This document shows positions 33,976-41,834 of a DNA stretch of 64,000 nucleotides, in pieces (positions within the stretch are counted from its first letter, which is position 1; every line of letters starts with the position of its first letter). Source of the DNA: Amycolatopsis eburnea (GTDB lineage: Bacteria > Actinomycetota > Actinomycetes > Mycobacteriales > Pseudonocardiaceae). The notes beneath the pieces were generated by a model, which saw only the letters and a program-made list of their open reading frames with translations, made no database searches and was not told where the DNA came from. The stretch spans positions 248,001-312,000 of the forward strand of contig NZ_RSEC01000036.1 in NCBI RefSeq assembly GCF_003937945.1, read 5' to 3'. The position numbers were made by a program, and so were the translations under genes.

Positions 33976-35595
33976 CTAGACCCGCTTCCTGTCGAAGACG
34001 GCCTTCTGCCCCGTACCGTATCGGCGCAGCGCGCCTTCGGGCCCGGATGCGTTCGGCCGGGTGAAAATCCAGTTCTGCCAGGCCGCCAGCCGGCCGAAGA
34101 TCTTGGTCTCGATGGTCTCGGGACCGACGAACCGGTGGTTGGCCTCCATCCCGGTGAGCGCGTCCGGGGAGAGCGACGCCCGGCCTTCGAGCGCGATCCG
34201 GATCTCGTCCTCCCAGTCGAGGTCGTCCGGGGCGTCGGTGACCAGGCCGAGTTCGACGGCTTCGGCCGCGCTCAGCTGGTGGTCCTTTTCGCGCGCGAGC
34301 CAGGCGAGGTGGTCGTCGTCGCCGTAGAAGCGCGTCTGCAGCCTGGTGAGCCCGTTGCCCATCGGGAACGGGCCGAAGTTGGCTTCGGACAGCCTGATCG
34401 TGGCGCGTTCCTCGGAGTCTTCGTCGTCGATCGGCGGGCCGTCGAGCATGTACTGGCGGTCGGCGGCGAGCGCGAGTTCCAGCAGCGACCCGGCGAAGCA
34501 GCTGCCGGGCTCGATCAGCGCGATCAGCGTGCGGCTGGTGACGTCGAGCCGCTTGAGCGTGCGCTTGAAGTAGTGCGTGATCTCGTTGCCCAGCCAGTCC
34601 TTCGCACCGAACACGGCCCGTTCGTGCGCGAGCACCTTCTCCGGGTCGCCTTGCGTTTTCAGGATCCACGTTCCGGCTTCGACTTCGTTGGTGCGCAGCC
34701 GCAGGATGGCGTCGTCCAGCTCGCGGGTCATCGCGAGGAACCAGCCGTTCGCGCCCTCTTCGTGCAGGTCGCCGGGGTCGTTTTCGGGGCCCTTGACGGT
34801 GATCGTGGCCTGGTCCTTGGCCACTTCGATGTCGACATAGCGATGTTCCAGCGGGGTCAGCTCGATGCCGCCCTCGCCGGTCCGGTCGGATTCGCGCGCG
34901 ATCTCCCGCGCCCGCTTCGCCACGGCCTCGCGAAACCCCTGGCGCGGCACGAGTTCGTCGACCAGCTTCCAGTCGACCGCGGTCTTGCCCTTGACGCCGT
35001 CCGGGCGCGTGGCGAAGACGTCGGCGAGGTCCTTGCGCACGCGCCGCTTGTCGACGACGCGGGTCAGCCCGCCGGTGCCGGGCAGCACGCCGAGCAGCGG
35101 CACCTCGGGCAGCGCGACGGTCGAGGAGTTGTCATCGATCAGGAGGATCTTGTCGCAGGCCAGCGCGATCTCGTAGCCGCCGCCGGCGCAGGTGCCGTTG
35201 ACCGCGGCCACGTAGGTCTGGCCGGAGTGGGCGGTGGCGTCCTCCATGCCGTTGCGGGTCTCGTTGGTGAACTTGCAGAAGTTCACCTTCCAGTGGTGCT
35301 CGGACGCGGCCAGCATCCGGATGTTGGCACCGGCGCAGAACACCTTGTCCTTGGCGCTGGTCACGACCACCACGCGGACCTCGGGGTGCTCGAACCGCAG
35401 CCGCTGGGTGGCGTCGTACAGCTCGATGTCGACCCCGAGGTCGTAGGAGTTGAGCTTGAGCTCGTACCCCGGGACGAGCCCGCCCTGTTCGTCGACGTCC
35501 AGCTCCAGCCAGGCCACCTCCCCGTCGACGTTGAGCCGCCAGTGGCGGTACTCGTCCGGACGGCGGTCGAAGGTCACCGGTGTGGTGGTGGTCAC
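33976..35595 (-). CDS. boxC: 2,3-epoxybenzoyl-CoA dihydrolase BoxC
   Basis: A 539-residue double crotonase-fold enzyme that cleaves the epoxidised ring to 3,4-dehydroadipyl-CoA semialdehyde and formate. The first crotonase half has VVTSAKDKVFCAGANIRML, AAVNGTCAGGGYEIALACD and LPEVPLLGVLPGTGGLTR. The second half has IEPGSCFAGSLLELALAADR. Length fits BoxC. The GTG at 35595 is 32 bp from the stop of the upstream membrane gene. A TTGACG/TAGACA pair (15 bp apart) may form its own promoter. Confidence 0.93.
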   Translation of the reverse strand: MTTTTPVTFDRRPDEYRHWRLNVDGEVAWLELDVDEQGGLVPGYELKLNSYDLGVDIELYDATQRLRFEHPEVRVVVVTSAKDKVFCAGANIRMLAASEHHWKVNFCKFTNETRNGMEDATAHSGQTYVAAVNGTCAGGGYEIALACDKILLIDDNSSTVALPEVPLLGVLPGTGGLTRVVDKRRVRKDLADVFATRPDGVKGKTAVDWKLVDELVPRQGFREAVAKRAREIARESDRTGEGGIELTPLEHRYVDIEVAKDQATITVKGPENDPGDLHEEGANGWFLAMTRELDDAILRLRTNEVEAGTWILKTQGDPEKVLAHERAVFGAKDWLGNEITHYFKRTLKRLDVTSRTLIALIEPGSCFAGSLLELALAADRQYMLDGPPIDDEDSEERATIRLSEANFGPFPMGNGLTRLQTRFYGDDDHLAWLAREKDHQLSAAEAVELGLVTDAPDDLDWEDEIRIALEGRASLSPDALTGMEANHRFVGPETIETKIFGRLAAWQNWIFTRPNASGPEGALRRYGTGQKAVFDRKRV

Positions 35596-35606
35596 TCACC
35601 CGAGTG

Positions 35607-35642
35607 TCTACATAGTTCCGACGGACGTCAATGTTGTGTAGA
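35607..35642. promoter_or_regulatory. Inverted repeat in the boxC promoter region
   Basis: TCTACA (35607-35612) and TGTAGA (35637-35642) flank the possible boxC promoter (TTGACG on the minus strand within the interval). The element overlaps the last codons of the upstream membrane gene. It could be an operator for a box regulator. Confidence 0.4.
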
Positions 35643-36065
35643 AACTTGATCTCGCGCGGTCACCCGGTTGAGCACCGACCACGCCCACGTTACGAACACC
35701 CACAGGGCGAGCGCTGCCGCCGAGTCGGTGAAGATCGTGGCGAACCAGAACGCCGGGATGTGCAGCTCGCCGACCAGGAAGTGCCCGGCGCTGGCCACCC
35801 CGGACAGCGAGTAGACCAGCAGGAACGCGAGCGCACGCGGGTACCGCTCCTGCCGGTAGGCGCGGTAGCCGAGCCAGCCGAACACCGTGAACAGCACCCA
35901 GCCGAACGCGACCACGACCTGCGTGACCAGCAGCGGAACGCCCGGGACCGGCGGGTAGTCCGCCGCCCTGACGACGTTGTGCGCGTAGTGCAGCGTGGTC
36001 GTGAGCAGCGAGAAGCCGAGGATCGCGCGGAGCGGCGTCAGCCCCTTCTCTTGCAGAACGTCCAT
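35628..36065 (-). CDS. Small membrane protein at the head of the box operon
   Basis: A 145-residue protein with four hydrophobic helices (starting LTPLRAILGFSLLTTTLHYAHNVV; VTQVVVAFGWVLFTVFGWLG; AFLLVYSLSGVASAGHFLVG; FTDSAAALALWVFVTWAWSV). Histidines lie in or near helices 1 and 3. No family is recognised. The ATG at 36065 has AGGGGG upstream. Its position directly before boxC could mean a transport or membrane-sensor role, or chance. Confidence 0.65.
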   Translation of the reverse strand: MDVLQEKGLTPLRAILGFSLLTTTLHYAHNVVRAADYPPVPGVPLLVTQVVVAFGWVLFTVFGWLGYRAYRQERYPRALAFLLVYSLSGVASAGHFLVGELHIPAFWFATIFTDSAAALALWVFVTWAWSVLNRVTARDQVSTQH

Positions 36066-36118
36066 CACGGGCCCCCTGTCCGATTTGATAGATCGCTCTA
36101 GCGACGGTACCGCCGCCT

Positions 36119-36160
36119 CTTTCGCAGGGAAAGTGCAGGACCGCACTTTCCCTGCGAAAG
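36119..36160. repeat. Long hairpin of the CTTTCCCTGCGAAAG family
   Basis: A perfect 18-bp stem (36119-36136 with 36143-36160) has a 6-nt loop AGGACC. It lies between the GNAT stop and the membrane protein gene and probably terminates the GNAT transcript. It is related to the 25882-25943 palindromes. Confidence 0.75.
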
Positions 36161-36167
36161 CTCCGTC

Positions 36168-37070
36168 TCAGACCAGGTCGATGCGGTGCTGCATCACCGG
36201 GTAGCCCGCCTTCGCGAAGGCCTTGGCCATCGGGACGTTGCCGACGTCGGTGCCCGCCACGATCCGGTCGGCGCCGTGCCCGACCAGCTCGTGCGTGGCC
36301 TCGACCAGCAGGTCGTACGCGTAGCCGTGCCCCCGGTGCTCCGGCACGACGGCGATGTAGCCGACCACGGGGTCGTAGACGTTGCGGCTCGGCAGGGTGA
36401 GCCCGACGAGCTCACCTTCGGGCGTGTACGCCAGCCGCCACCAGTCCCGCGGGGCCGGCATCCACTTCATGATGTCGAGGTCCTCGCGGGCCGCCGCGTC
36501 GAGCCCGTGCTCCTCGACCGTCCTGCGGACGTGCGCGTCCAGGCTCCCGACGTGCACGCGCTTGAAGACCTCGAGGATGACGTCGTCGTCCGGCTCAGGC
36601 CGGAAGACGAGCCGCCCGGGCCGCTCCGGCAGGCCGTTTTCCGGCGTCCAGCGGAACCGGTAGCGCTCGACGAGCTTGCGGTAGCCCGCCCGCTCCGCCG
36701 CCTCGACCCGCGTGGTCACTTCGCGGGCGACGGCCGGGTCGTCCTGCCACGCGGGCGGCGTGGTCAGCGAGTACTCCGCGCGCAGCGGCGCCGTCTTCAG
36801 CAGGTGGACGCCCGCGTCGAAGTCGGTGAAGTCGAACCAGTCCAGCGCGATCGGTTCCTCGTCGCCGGGCTTGGCCCACCAGGCGGCCCGCGCCACGACG
36901 ACGTCGTCGCGCAGTGCCACCCAGGTCCACTCGGGCCGGTATTCGCCCTGCTTCGCCATCTCGGTGAAGTCGTCGCCGAGCAGCGCGCGGCCGACGAGGC
37001 CGCGGTCGGGCAGGGAGGTGAAGAGCGATTCTTCGCCCGCTTCGAGCGGGCGCACGACCAGTTCGGTCAT
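36168..37070 (-). CDS. GNAT family N-acetyltransferase
   Basis: A 300-residue protein with two GNAT-like halves. The C-terminal half is clear: GYIAVVPEHRGHGYAYDLLVEATHEL (acetyl-CoA loop R-x-x-G-x-A) and GTDVGNVPMAKAFAKAGYP. The N-terminal half is degenerate. Substrate unknown. AAGGA precedes the ATG at 37070. A short leader ORF and hairpin upstream (37090-37158) suggest translation-dependent control, an arrangement known for some resistance acetyltransferases and methylases. Confidence 0.82.
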   Translation of the reverse strand: MTELVVRPLEAGEESLFTSLPDRGLVGRALLGDDFTEMAKQGEYRPEWTWVALRDDVVVARAAWWAKPGDEEPIALDWFDFTDFDAGVHLLKTAPLRAEYSLTTPPAWQDDPAVAREVTTRVEAAERAGYRKLVERYRFRWTPENGLPERPGRLVFRPEPDDDVILEVFKRVHVGSLDAHVRRTVEEHGLDAAAREDLDIMKWMPAPRDWWRLAYTPEGELVGLTLPSRNVYDPVVGYIAVVPEHRGHGYAYDLLVEATHELVGHGADRIVAGTDVGNVPMAKAFAKAGYPVMQHRIDLV

Positions 37071-37089
37071 GGTGGTCCTTCCAGGAGAG

Positions 37090-37139
37090 CGCGCTCCCGG
37101 TCTACAGACCCGGCACCCTCGATCCGGGGTGGGAGCGCG
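37090..37139 (-). promoter_or_regulatory. Attenuator-like hairpin upstream of the GNAT gene
   Basis: A 9-bp stem CGCGCTCCC/GGGAGCGCG (37090-37098 with 37131-37139) encloses a smaller hairpin GGTCT-AC-AGACC (37099-37110) that contains the leader ORF stop codon. It ends about 20 nt before the GNAT start. Confidence 0.5.
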
Positions 37140-37158
37140 TGATCGGTTGGGTGATCAT
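37102..37158 (-). CDS. Putative 18-residue leader peptide of the GNAT gene
   Basis: ATG at 37158 encodes MITQPITRSHPGSRVPGL and ends with TAG at 37104-37102. It is preceded by a near-perfect ribosome site (AAAGGAGGTGGGTCCG before the ATG). The second half of its codons form the left arm of the hairpin just upstream of the GNAT gene. Ribosome position on this ORF could therefore decide the downstream RNA fold. Confidence 0.5.
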   Translation of the reverse strand: MITQPITRSHPGSRVPGL

Positions 37159-37223
37159 CGGACCCACCTCCTTTCGCTGGTCAAGGGTGCGTTGCGGAGC
37201 ATAGGGGCGCCACCCGGGGTTGA

Positions 37224-39650
37224 TCAACGGATTTTCTGGAGGACGATCCGGGTGCTCAGCCGCGGCTCGGCATAGGAGTGCGAAGCGGCCAGGACGTACT
37301 CGCCGGCGATGTGCTGCCAGCCGTCCCGCCAGACTTCGGCGGACCGCGGCGTGATGACGATGTCGGTCTCGACCGCTTCGCCCGGCCCCGCTTCGACGCT
37401 CGCGAACCCCGCGAGCCAGCGGTCCGGCCGGTCGCCGCGCTCGGTCGGGGCCAGGTAGAGCTGGACGACTTCGCGGCCCCGCCGCTTTCCCGTGTTGCGC
37501 ACGCGGACCCGGACGCGCGCGCCGCCTTCCTCGTCCGGGTAGCCGTCGAGCTCCTCGTACGCCCAGGTCGTGTAGCCCTGGCCGTGGCCGAACCAGTACG
37601 CGGGTTGCGTTCCCTTCGCGGCGTAAGCGCTGTAGCCGATGTACACGCCTTCGCCGTACTCGAGGACGCCCTCCTGCGGCGTCACATCGGTGACGGGCGC
37701 GTCTTCCAGCTTCGCCGGCCAGGTCGTCGGCAGGCGGCCGCCGGGTTCTTCGCGGCCGAAGAGGACGTCGGCGAGCGCGTCGCCGCCGGCCTGGCCGGGG
37801 AACCAGGTGAGCAGCACCGCGGCGACGTCGGCGCGCCACGGCAGTTCGACCGGGGAACCGGCGTTGACGACGACCACGGTGTTGGGGTTGACGGCCGCGA
37901 CCCGGGTGACCAGCTCGTCCTGCCGTCCCGGCAGCGCGAGGGAAGTCCGGTCGAAGCCCTCGCTCTCGACCTCGGCGGTGGTGCCGACCACGACGACCGC
38001 GACGTCCGACTTCGCTGCCAGGGCAACGGCTTCTTCGAGCGCGGCGTCCGGGTCGGGGACCGGGCCGCGGTGGCCGAGCGCGAACGTCACCCAGGCGAAG
38101 CTGCCCCTGGCGAACTCCGCCATCTCCGACGGGATCCAGTACGTCAGGCTGACGTCGACGAGTTCGCCGTCGGTCAGGTCGATCTCCCGGCGCTGCTCGT
38201 TCACCTGCATGATCGAGGTGAAGACGTCCCCGCCGGGCGGCAGGTTCACGCCGTCGAAGAGGGTCCGGCCGGCGACGGTGAGGCGGAGGTCGCCGGGCCC
38301 GGTGACGGCGAAGGTGTGCGTGCCGGTCCGCTCCGGCAGGTAGGTGCCTTCGATTTCCACCGACGCCAGGGTGTTGAGGTCGAGCCCGGCGGGCAGTTCC
38401 CCGATCCAGTCGATTTTGGCTTCACGGAGCGGGAATTCAGCCAATCGGGTGCCATCGGCGGCTTTGGCGATCGCGCGGAGCCGGAAATTGTCGGTGGCCG
38501 GCGGTAGCGTCGTCCGCGGATCGGCACCGGTGGCGAAAGCCAGGTCGGTGCCAGGGGGAACGGCCTTGCGGAGGCCGTCGAGAGGGGAGACGACGTGAGC
38601 GGGGAACACCGTGGCGCTGCCGCCGCCGAGGATCTTCGGGTCCGCGGCGAGCGCGCCGATGAGGGCGATGCTCTGCGGTTGCTTGAGCGGGAGCACGCCG
38701 GTTTCGTTGCTGAGCAACACGAAAGACCGGTGCGCGACCTCGCGCGCGATCGCGTCACCGTCTATTTCGGACTGGTGGGCGGCCGGGCTCCCTTCGAGCG
38801 CGCCGGTCCGGTGGGCGAGCAGGAGCACGCGGCGGACCATGTCGTCGACGACGCTTTCGTCGACTTCGCCGCCGCGCACGGCTTCGGCGAGCCGCGCGCC
38901 GAAAACCGTGCGGGGGCCGGGCATCGCCACGTCGAGGCCGCCGTTGGCGGAGGCGACGGTGTCGCGCGCGGCCAGCCAGTCGGAGACGACGAAGCCGTCG
39001 AAGCCCCATTCGCCGCGCAGCACGCCGTCGAGCAATGCGGCGTGCTGGGTCATCGTGGTGCCGTTGACGCTGTTGTAGGCGGCCATGATCCCCCACGGCT
39101 TCGCGCGCTTCACGATCAGCTCGAAGGGCGCGAGGTAGAGCTCGCGCAACGCGCGTTCGCCGACGCGGACGTCGGCGGTGAAGCGTTCGGTCTCGAAGTC
39201 GTTGGCGACGAAGTGCTTGACCGTGACGCCGACCCCGCCGTCCTGCACGCCGGTGACGTAGCCGGCGCCGATCATCCCGGTGAGGAGGGGATCTTCCGAG
39301 TAGCACTCGAAGTGGCGGCCGCCCAGCGGTGAGCGCTGGAGGTTGACCGTCGGGGCGAGCAGCACGTGCACGCCCTTGCGGCGGGCTTCCTGCGCGAGCA
39401 GGCGGCCGGCGCGCACGGCGAGCCGCGGGTCCCAGCCGGCGGCGAGCGCCGTGGGGCTGGGGAGCGTCACGGAGGGGTCGTCCTGGCTCCAGCGGACCCC
39501 GCGGACGCCGACCGGGCCGTCGGAAAGGACGAGGGAGTCCAGGCCGATGTCCGGCCGGGCGGGCAGGGTCCAGACGTCCTGCCCGGCGAGCAGGCTCGCC
39601 TTGGCGTCCAGGTCGAGCTCGGCCAGCAGCGCGTCGACGTCGAAGCTCAT
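37224..39650 (-). CDS. Glycoside hydrolase family 3 beta-glucosidase with PA14 domain
   Basis: An 808-residue enzyme. The GH3 N-terminal barrel has LSDGPVGVRG, KHFVANDFETERF and the nucleophile Asp in GFVVSDW. The GH3 C-terminal domain (FVLLSNETGVLPL) is interrupted by a PA14 carbohydrate-binding insert (about 385-530; LPERTGTHTFAVTGPGDLRL). It ends with a fibronectin III-like domain (VRVRNTGKRRGREVVQLYL). There is no signal peptide, so it probably cleaves imported beta-glucosides or oligosaccharides. The ATG at 39650 lies 6 nt after TAGAGT without a ribosome site, which suggests leaderless expression. It is divergent from a TetR gene. Confidence 0.9.
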   Translation of the reverse strand: MSFDVDALLAELDLDAKASLLAGQDVWTLPARPDIGLDSLVLSDGPVGVRGVRWSQDDPSVTLPSPTALAAGWDPRLAVRAGRLLAQEARRKGVHVLLAPTVNLQRSPLGGRHFECYSEDPLLTGMIGAGYVTGVQDGGVGVTVKHFVANDFETERFTADVRVGERALRELYLAPFELIVKRAKPWGIMAAYNSVNGTTMTQHAALLDGVLRGEWGFDGFVVSDWLAARDTVASANGGLDVAMPGPRTVFGARLAEAVRGGEVDESVVDDMVRRVLLLAHRTGALEGSPAAHQSEIDGDAIAREVAHRSFVLLSNETGVLPLKQPQSIALIGALAADPKILGGGSATVFPAHVVSPLDGLRKAVPPGTDLAFATGADPRTTLPPATDNFRLRAIAKAADGTRLAEFPLREAKIDWIGELPAGLDLNTLASVEIEGTYLPERTGTHTFAVTGPGDLRLTVAGRTLFDGVNLPPGGDVFTSIMQVNEQRREIDLTDGELVDVSLTYWIPSEMAEFARGSFAWVTFALGHRGPVPDPDAALEEAVALAAKSDVAVVVVGTTAEVESEGFDRTSLALPGRQDELVTRVAAVNPNTVVVVNAGSPVELPWRADVAAVLLTWFPGQAGGDALADVLFGREEPGGRLPTTWPAKLEDAPVTDVTPQEGVLEYGEGVYIGYSAYAAKGTQPAYWFGHGQGYTTWAYEELDGYPDEEGGARVRVRVRNTGKRRGREVVQLYLAPTERGDRPDRWLAGFASVEAGPGEAVETDIVITPRSAEVWRDGWQHIAGEYVLAASHSYAEPRLSTRIVLQKIR

Positions 39651-39722
39651 GGGCCCACTCTACCTGGCGGTGAGTAGTGAAAGTTATGGTTCCGTGACAG
39701 CTCGTCCCGTAGGCTCGGGATC

Positions 39723-40304
39723 ATGACCCGGGCCAGGGGCGCCGACCGCCGCGCGAGCATCGTCCGAGCGGCCTTCGAAGTGATCGCCGAACGCGGCTAC
39801 CGCGGCACCTCACTGGCGGCGGTCGCCGAGCGCGTCGGCCTGACCCAGCAGGGGCTGATGCACTACTTCCCGACGAAGGAAGACCTGCTCACGGCCGTCC
39901 TGGAGACCCGCGACGAGTGGGACCTGCTCCACTTCGGCCACGCCCCACCGGGCGACGAGTCGGCGATGACGGTCAACCAGCTGGCCGACCTGGTCGACTA
40001 CAACGCCACGCGCCCGGGCATCGTCCAGACGTACACGGTGCTGTCCGCGGACAGCGTCACCGAAGACCACCCCGCGCGCGAGTACTTCCACGACCGCTAC
40101 GCCCGCGTCCGCGCGGGCATGACGCAGATGCTGGAACGCCACCGCGACGAGCTCCCCCCGGGAACAACCCCGGAACAACTCGCCCCGATCGCCATCGCCG
40201 TCCTCGACGGCCTGCAACTGCAGTGGCTCCTGGCCCCGGACGAGGTCGACATGTCCACCGGCTTCCGGACCTTCCTGACCATGCTGGGCATCAAGCCGGA
40301 CTGA
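39723..40304 (+). CDS. TetR-family transcriptional regulator
   Basis: A 193-residue protein with an N-terminal TetR helix-turn-helix (IVRAAFEVIAERGYRGTSLAAVAERVGLTQQGLMHYFPTKEDLL). The C-terminal domain resembles the TetR_C_6/BetI-like group. The ATG at 39723 lies 7 nt after TAGGCT. The 72-bp gap shared with the GH3 gene makes it the likely repressor of that glucosidase. Confidence 0.85.
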   Translation: MTRARGADRRASIVRAAFEVIAERGYRGTSLAAVAERVGLTQQGLMHYFPTKEDLLTAVLETRDEWDLLHFGHAPPGDESAMTVNQLADLVDYNATRPGIVQTYTVLSADSVTEDHPAREYFHDRYARVRAGMTQMLERHRDELPPGTTPEQLAPIAIAVLDGLQLQWLLAPDEVDMSTGFRTFLTMLGIKPD

Positions 40305-40326
40305 CCCTCCCCAGCCGCCGCGACGC

Positions 40327-40375
40327 CGTGAACGACCCGTTCATCTCGTCCGACGCCAGGAAAGAGTCGTTCACG
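40327..40375. repeat. GTGAACGAC/GTCGTTCAC inverted repeat in a gene-free region
   Basis: Perfect 10-bp arms CGTGAACGAC (40327-40336) and GTCGTTCACG (40366-40375) follow the TetR stop. The rest of 40305-40627 is a C-rich, ACCG/CCACC-repetitive stretch in which I can support no gene. Confidence 0.6.
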
Positions 40376-40627
40376 ACGTTCGGCGAGTTCCCCACGCGCC
40401 TGCCGAGTTACCGCCCGGCCACACAGCCGCGGTCTTCGCCAAGCCGACCGACCGGCCCCGCGCGCCCGCCGCCGACACCCTGCACCTCAAGCTCGCGATC
40501 GCTCGGCCGCCACCAGACCGACCGCGACCGCCACCCACCGGCGCCGCGCCGGATCCGCCACCGGCCACCACTGCTGCCGAAACCCACGATCACCGGCCGC
40601 CACCCGCCGGCCACCACACCATCCCCC

Positions 40628-41074
40628 TCACGACAACCGTGGCTGGGCCACCAGCTCCCGCAACCGCCGCAGCGTCCGCAGCGTCGTCTCCAAGTCCTCC
40701 TCCGGCACCTCGGCCGCCACCCCCTCCGCCCACTCGACCTGCGACCTCCCCAGCTCCCGCATCGCATCCTTCGCCCGCCGCGTCAACGACAGCAGCGGTG
40801 CCCGCGCGTCGCCCGGGTTCGGCAGCCGGTCGAGCATTCCGTTGCGCAGCAACCGGTTCACCGTCTCCTGCACGCTCTGCCGGCGCAGCCCCCGCCGTCG
40901 CGCCACCTCCGCGGCCGTGGCCGGGCCGTCCTCCAGGTAGCCGAGCACTTGCCACTGCGCCGCCGTCAGGCCGACCGGTTCGGTCAGTGCGTCGCCCGCC
41001 GCGAGGAAGCCGCCGTTGCACGCGAAGACCGCGTCGATCACCCGGGTGAACGTCTCGGCTCGAGGGGATCGCAT
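40628..41074 (-). CDS. MarR-family transcriptional regulator
   Basis: A 148-residue winged-helix protein: LTAAQWQVLGYLEDGPATAAEVARRRGLRRQSVQETVNRLLRNGML, then a wing with NPGDARAPLLSLTRRAKD. The ATG at 41074 gives the usual length. A perfect palindrome (41093-41110) in the short divergent gap is its probable operator, controlling itself and the DUF1579 gene. Confidence 0.85.
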   Translation of the reverse strand: MRSPRAETFTRVIDAVFACNGGFLAAGDALTEPVGLTAAQWQVLGYLEDGPATAAEVARRRGLRRQSVQETVNRLLRNGMLDRLPNPGDARAPLLSLTRRAKDAMRELGRSQVEWAEGVAAEVPEEDLETTLRTLRRLRELVAQPRLS

Positions 41075-41092
41075 GCGTGCTAGTCTCACACA

Positions 41093-41110
41093 TCGACAGG
41101 TGCCTGTCGA
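41093..41110. promoter_or_regulatory. MarR operator palindrome
   Basis: TCGACAGGTGCCTGTCGA has perfect 8-bp arms and a 2-nt centre. It lies in the 49-bp gap between the divergent MarR and DUF1579 genes, just after a -10-like TAGTCT (41081-41086). Confidence 0.75.
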
Positions 41111-41123
41111 AATGGAGATGACG

Positions 41124-41591
41124 ATGGACATGCCCACGCTCGGCCCCGCACACGACGCGCTGAAGGCCTTCGTCGGCGACTGGACCGGCACCGAGGAACT
41201 CGCCGCCTCGCCGTGGGCGCCGGCCTCGACCGCGCGGGCCGACTGCGGGTACCGCTTGGCCCTCAACGGGTTCGCGCTGATCCAGGACTACCGCCAGCGC
41301 CGCGAAGACGGGTCGGAGTTCCTCGGCCACAACGTCTTCACCGCCGACCCGCACACCGGCGAGACGCTCTGGTACGGCTTCGACAGCTACGGCTTCCCGC
41401 CCGACTCCCCCGCCCGCGGCGGCTGGACCGGCGCCACGCTGACGCTGGAGAAGAAGACCGCGCGCGGGATGGCCCGGCACCGGCTCACCCCGGACGGTGA
41501 CACGCTGACGCACGAAATCGACGTCAAACTGGGCGAAGACCGCGAATTCAGCCCATTCCTGCGCGCGCGGTACACCCGCACCGAGAAGTAG
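41124..41591 (+). CDS. DUF1579 family protein
   Basis: A 155-residue protein with the lipocalin-like DUF1579 pattern: LKAFVGDWTGTEE, then ALIQDYRQRREDGSEFLGHNVFTADPHTGETLWYGFDS and EKKTARGMARHRLT. Function unknown. GGAG 6 nt upstream favours the ATG at 41124 over 41112. It is probably under the divergent MarR regulator. Confidence 0.8.
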   Translation: MDMPTLGPAHDALKAFVGDWTGTEELAASPWAPASTARADCGYRLALNGFALIQDYRQRREDGSEFLGHNVFTADPHTGETLWYGFDSYGFPPDSPARGGWTGATLTLEKKTARGMARHRLTPDGDTLTHEIDVKLGEDREFSPFLRARYTRTEK

Positions 41592-41592
41592 G

Positions 41593-41641
41593 GGAAACGG
41601 GTGACGTCCCTCCCCCTGGCACGAGGACGTCACCCGTTTCC
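41593..41641 (+). terminator. Strong hairpin terminator after DUF1579
   Basis: A perfect 17-bp stem (41593-41609 with 41625-41641; ACGGGTGACGTCC core) and a 15-nt C-rich loop begin 1 nt after the stop codon. The region 41642-41834 shows no gene. Confidence 0.85.
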
Positions 41642-41834
41642 GGTCTCTGCCAGCACATCCGCGAGCAGCGCGCTATTTCACAACAATGGCTACTTATTCG
41701 GCGTTGCCCGCTTTCGAGCCGTTCAGCGAGTGTGTCTTCCAATACCGCCGGAGGCCTAGGGAAAACGATTACTTTCACCCGAACGGCCTAGCGGTCTCCC
41801 GGAATTGTCGGACCCCCGGAGTACAGATGAAGCC

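Noticed and set aside
40371..40627. Gly/Arg-rich minus-strand ORFs in the 40.3-40.6 kb gap
   Set aside because: They encode simple-sequence peptides derived from ACCG/CCACC repeats; coding signal is absent.
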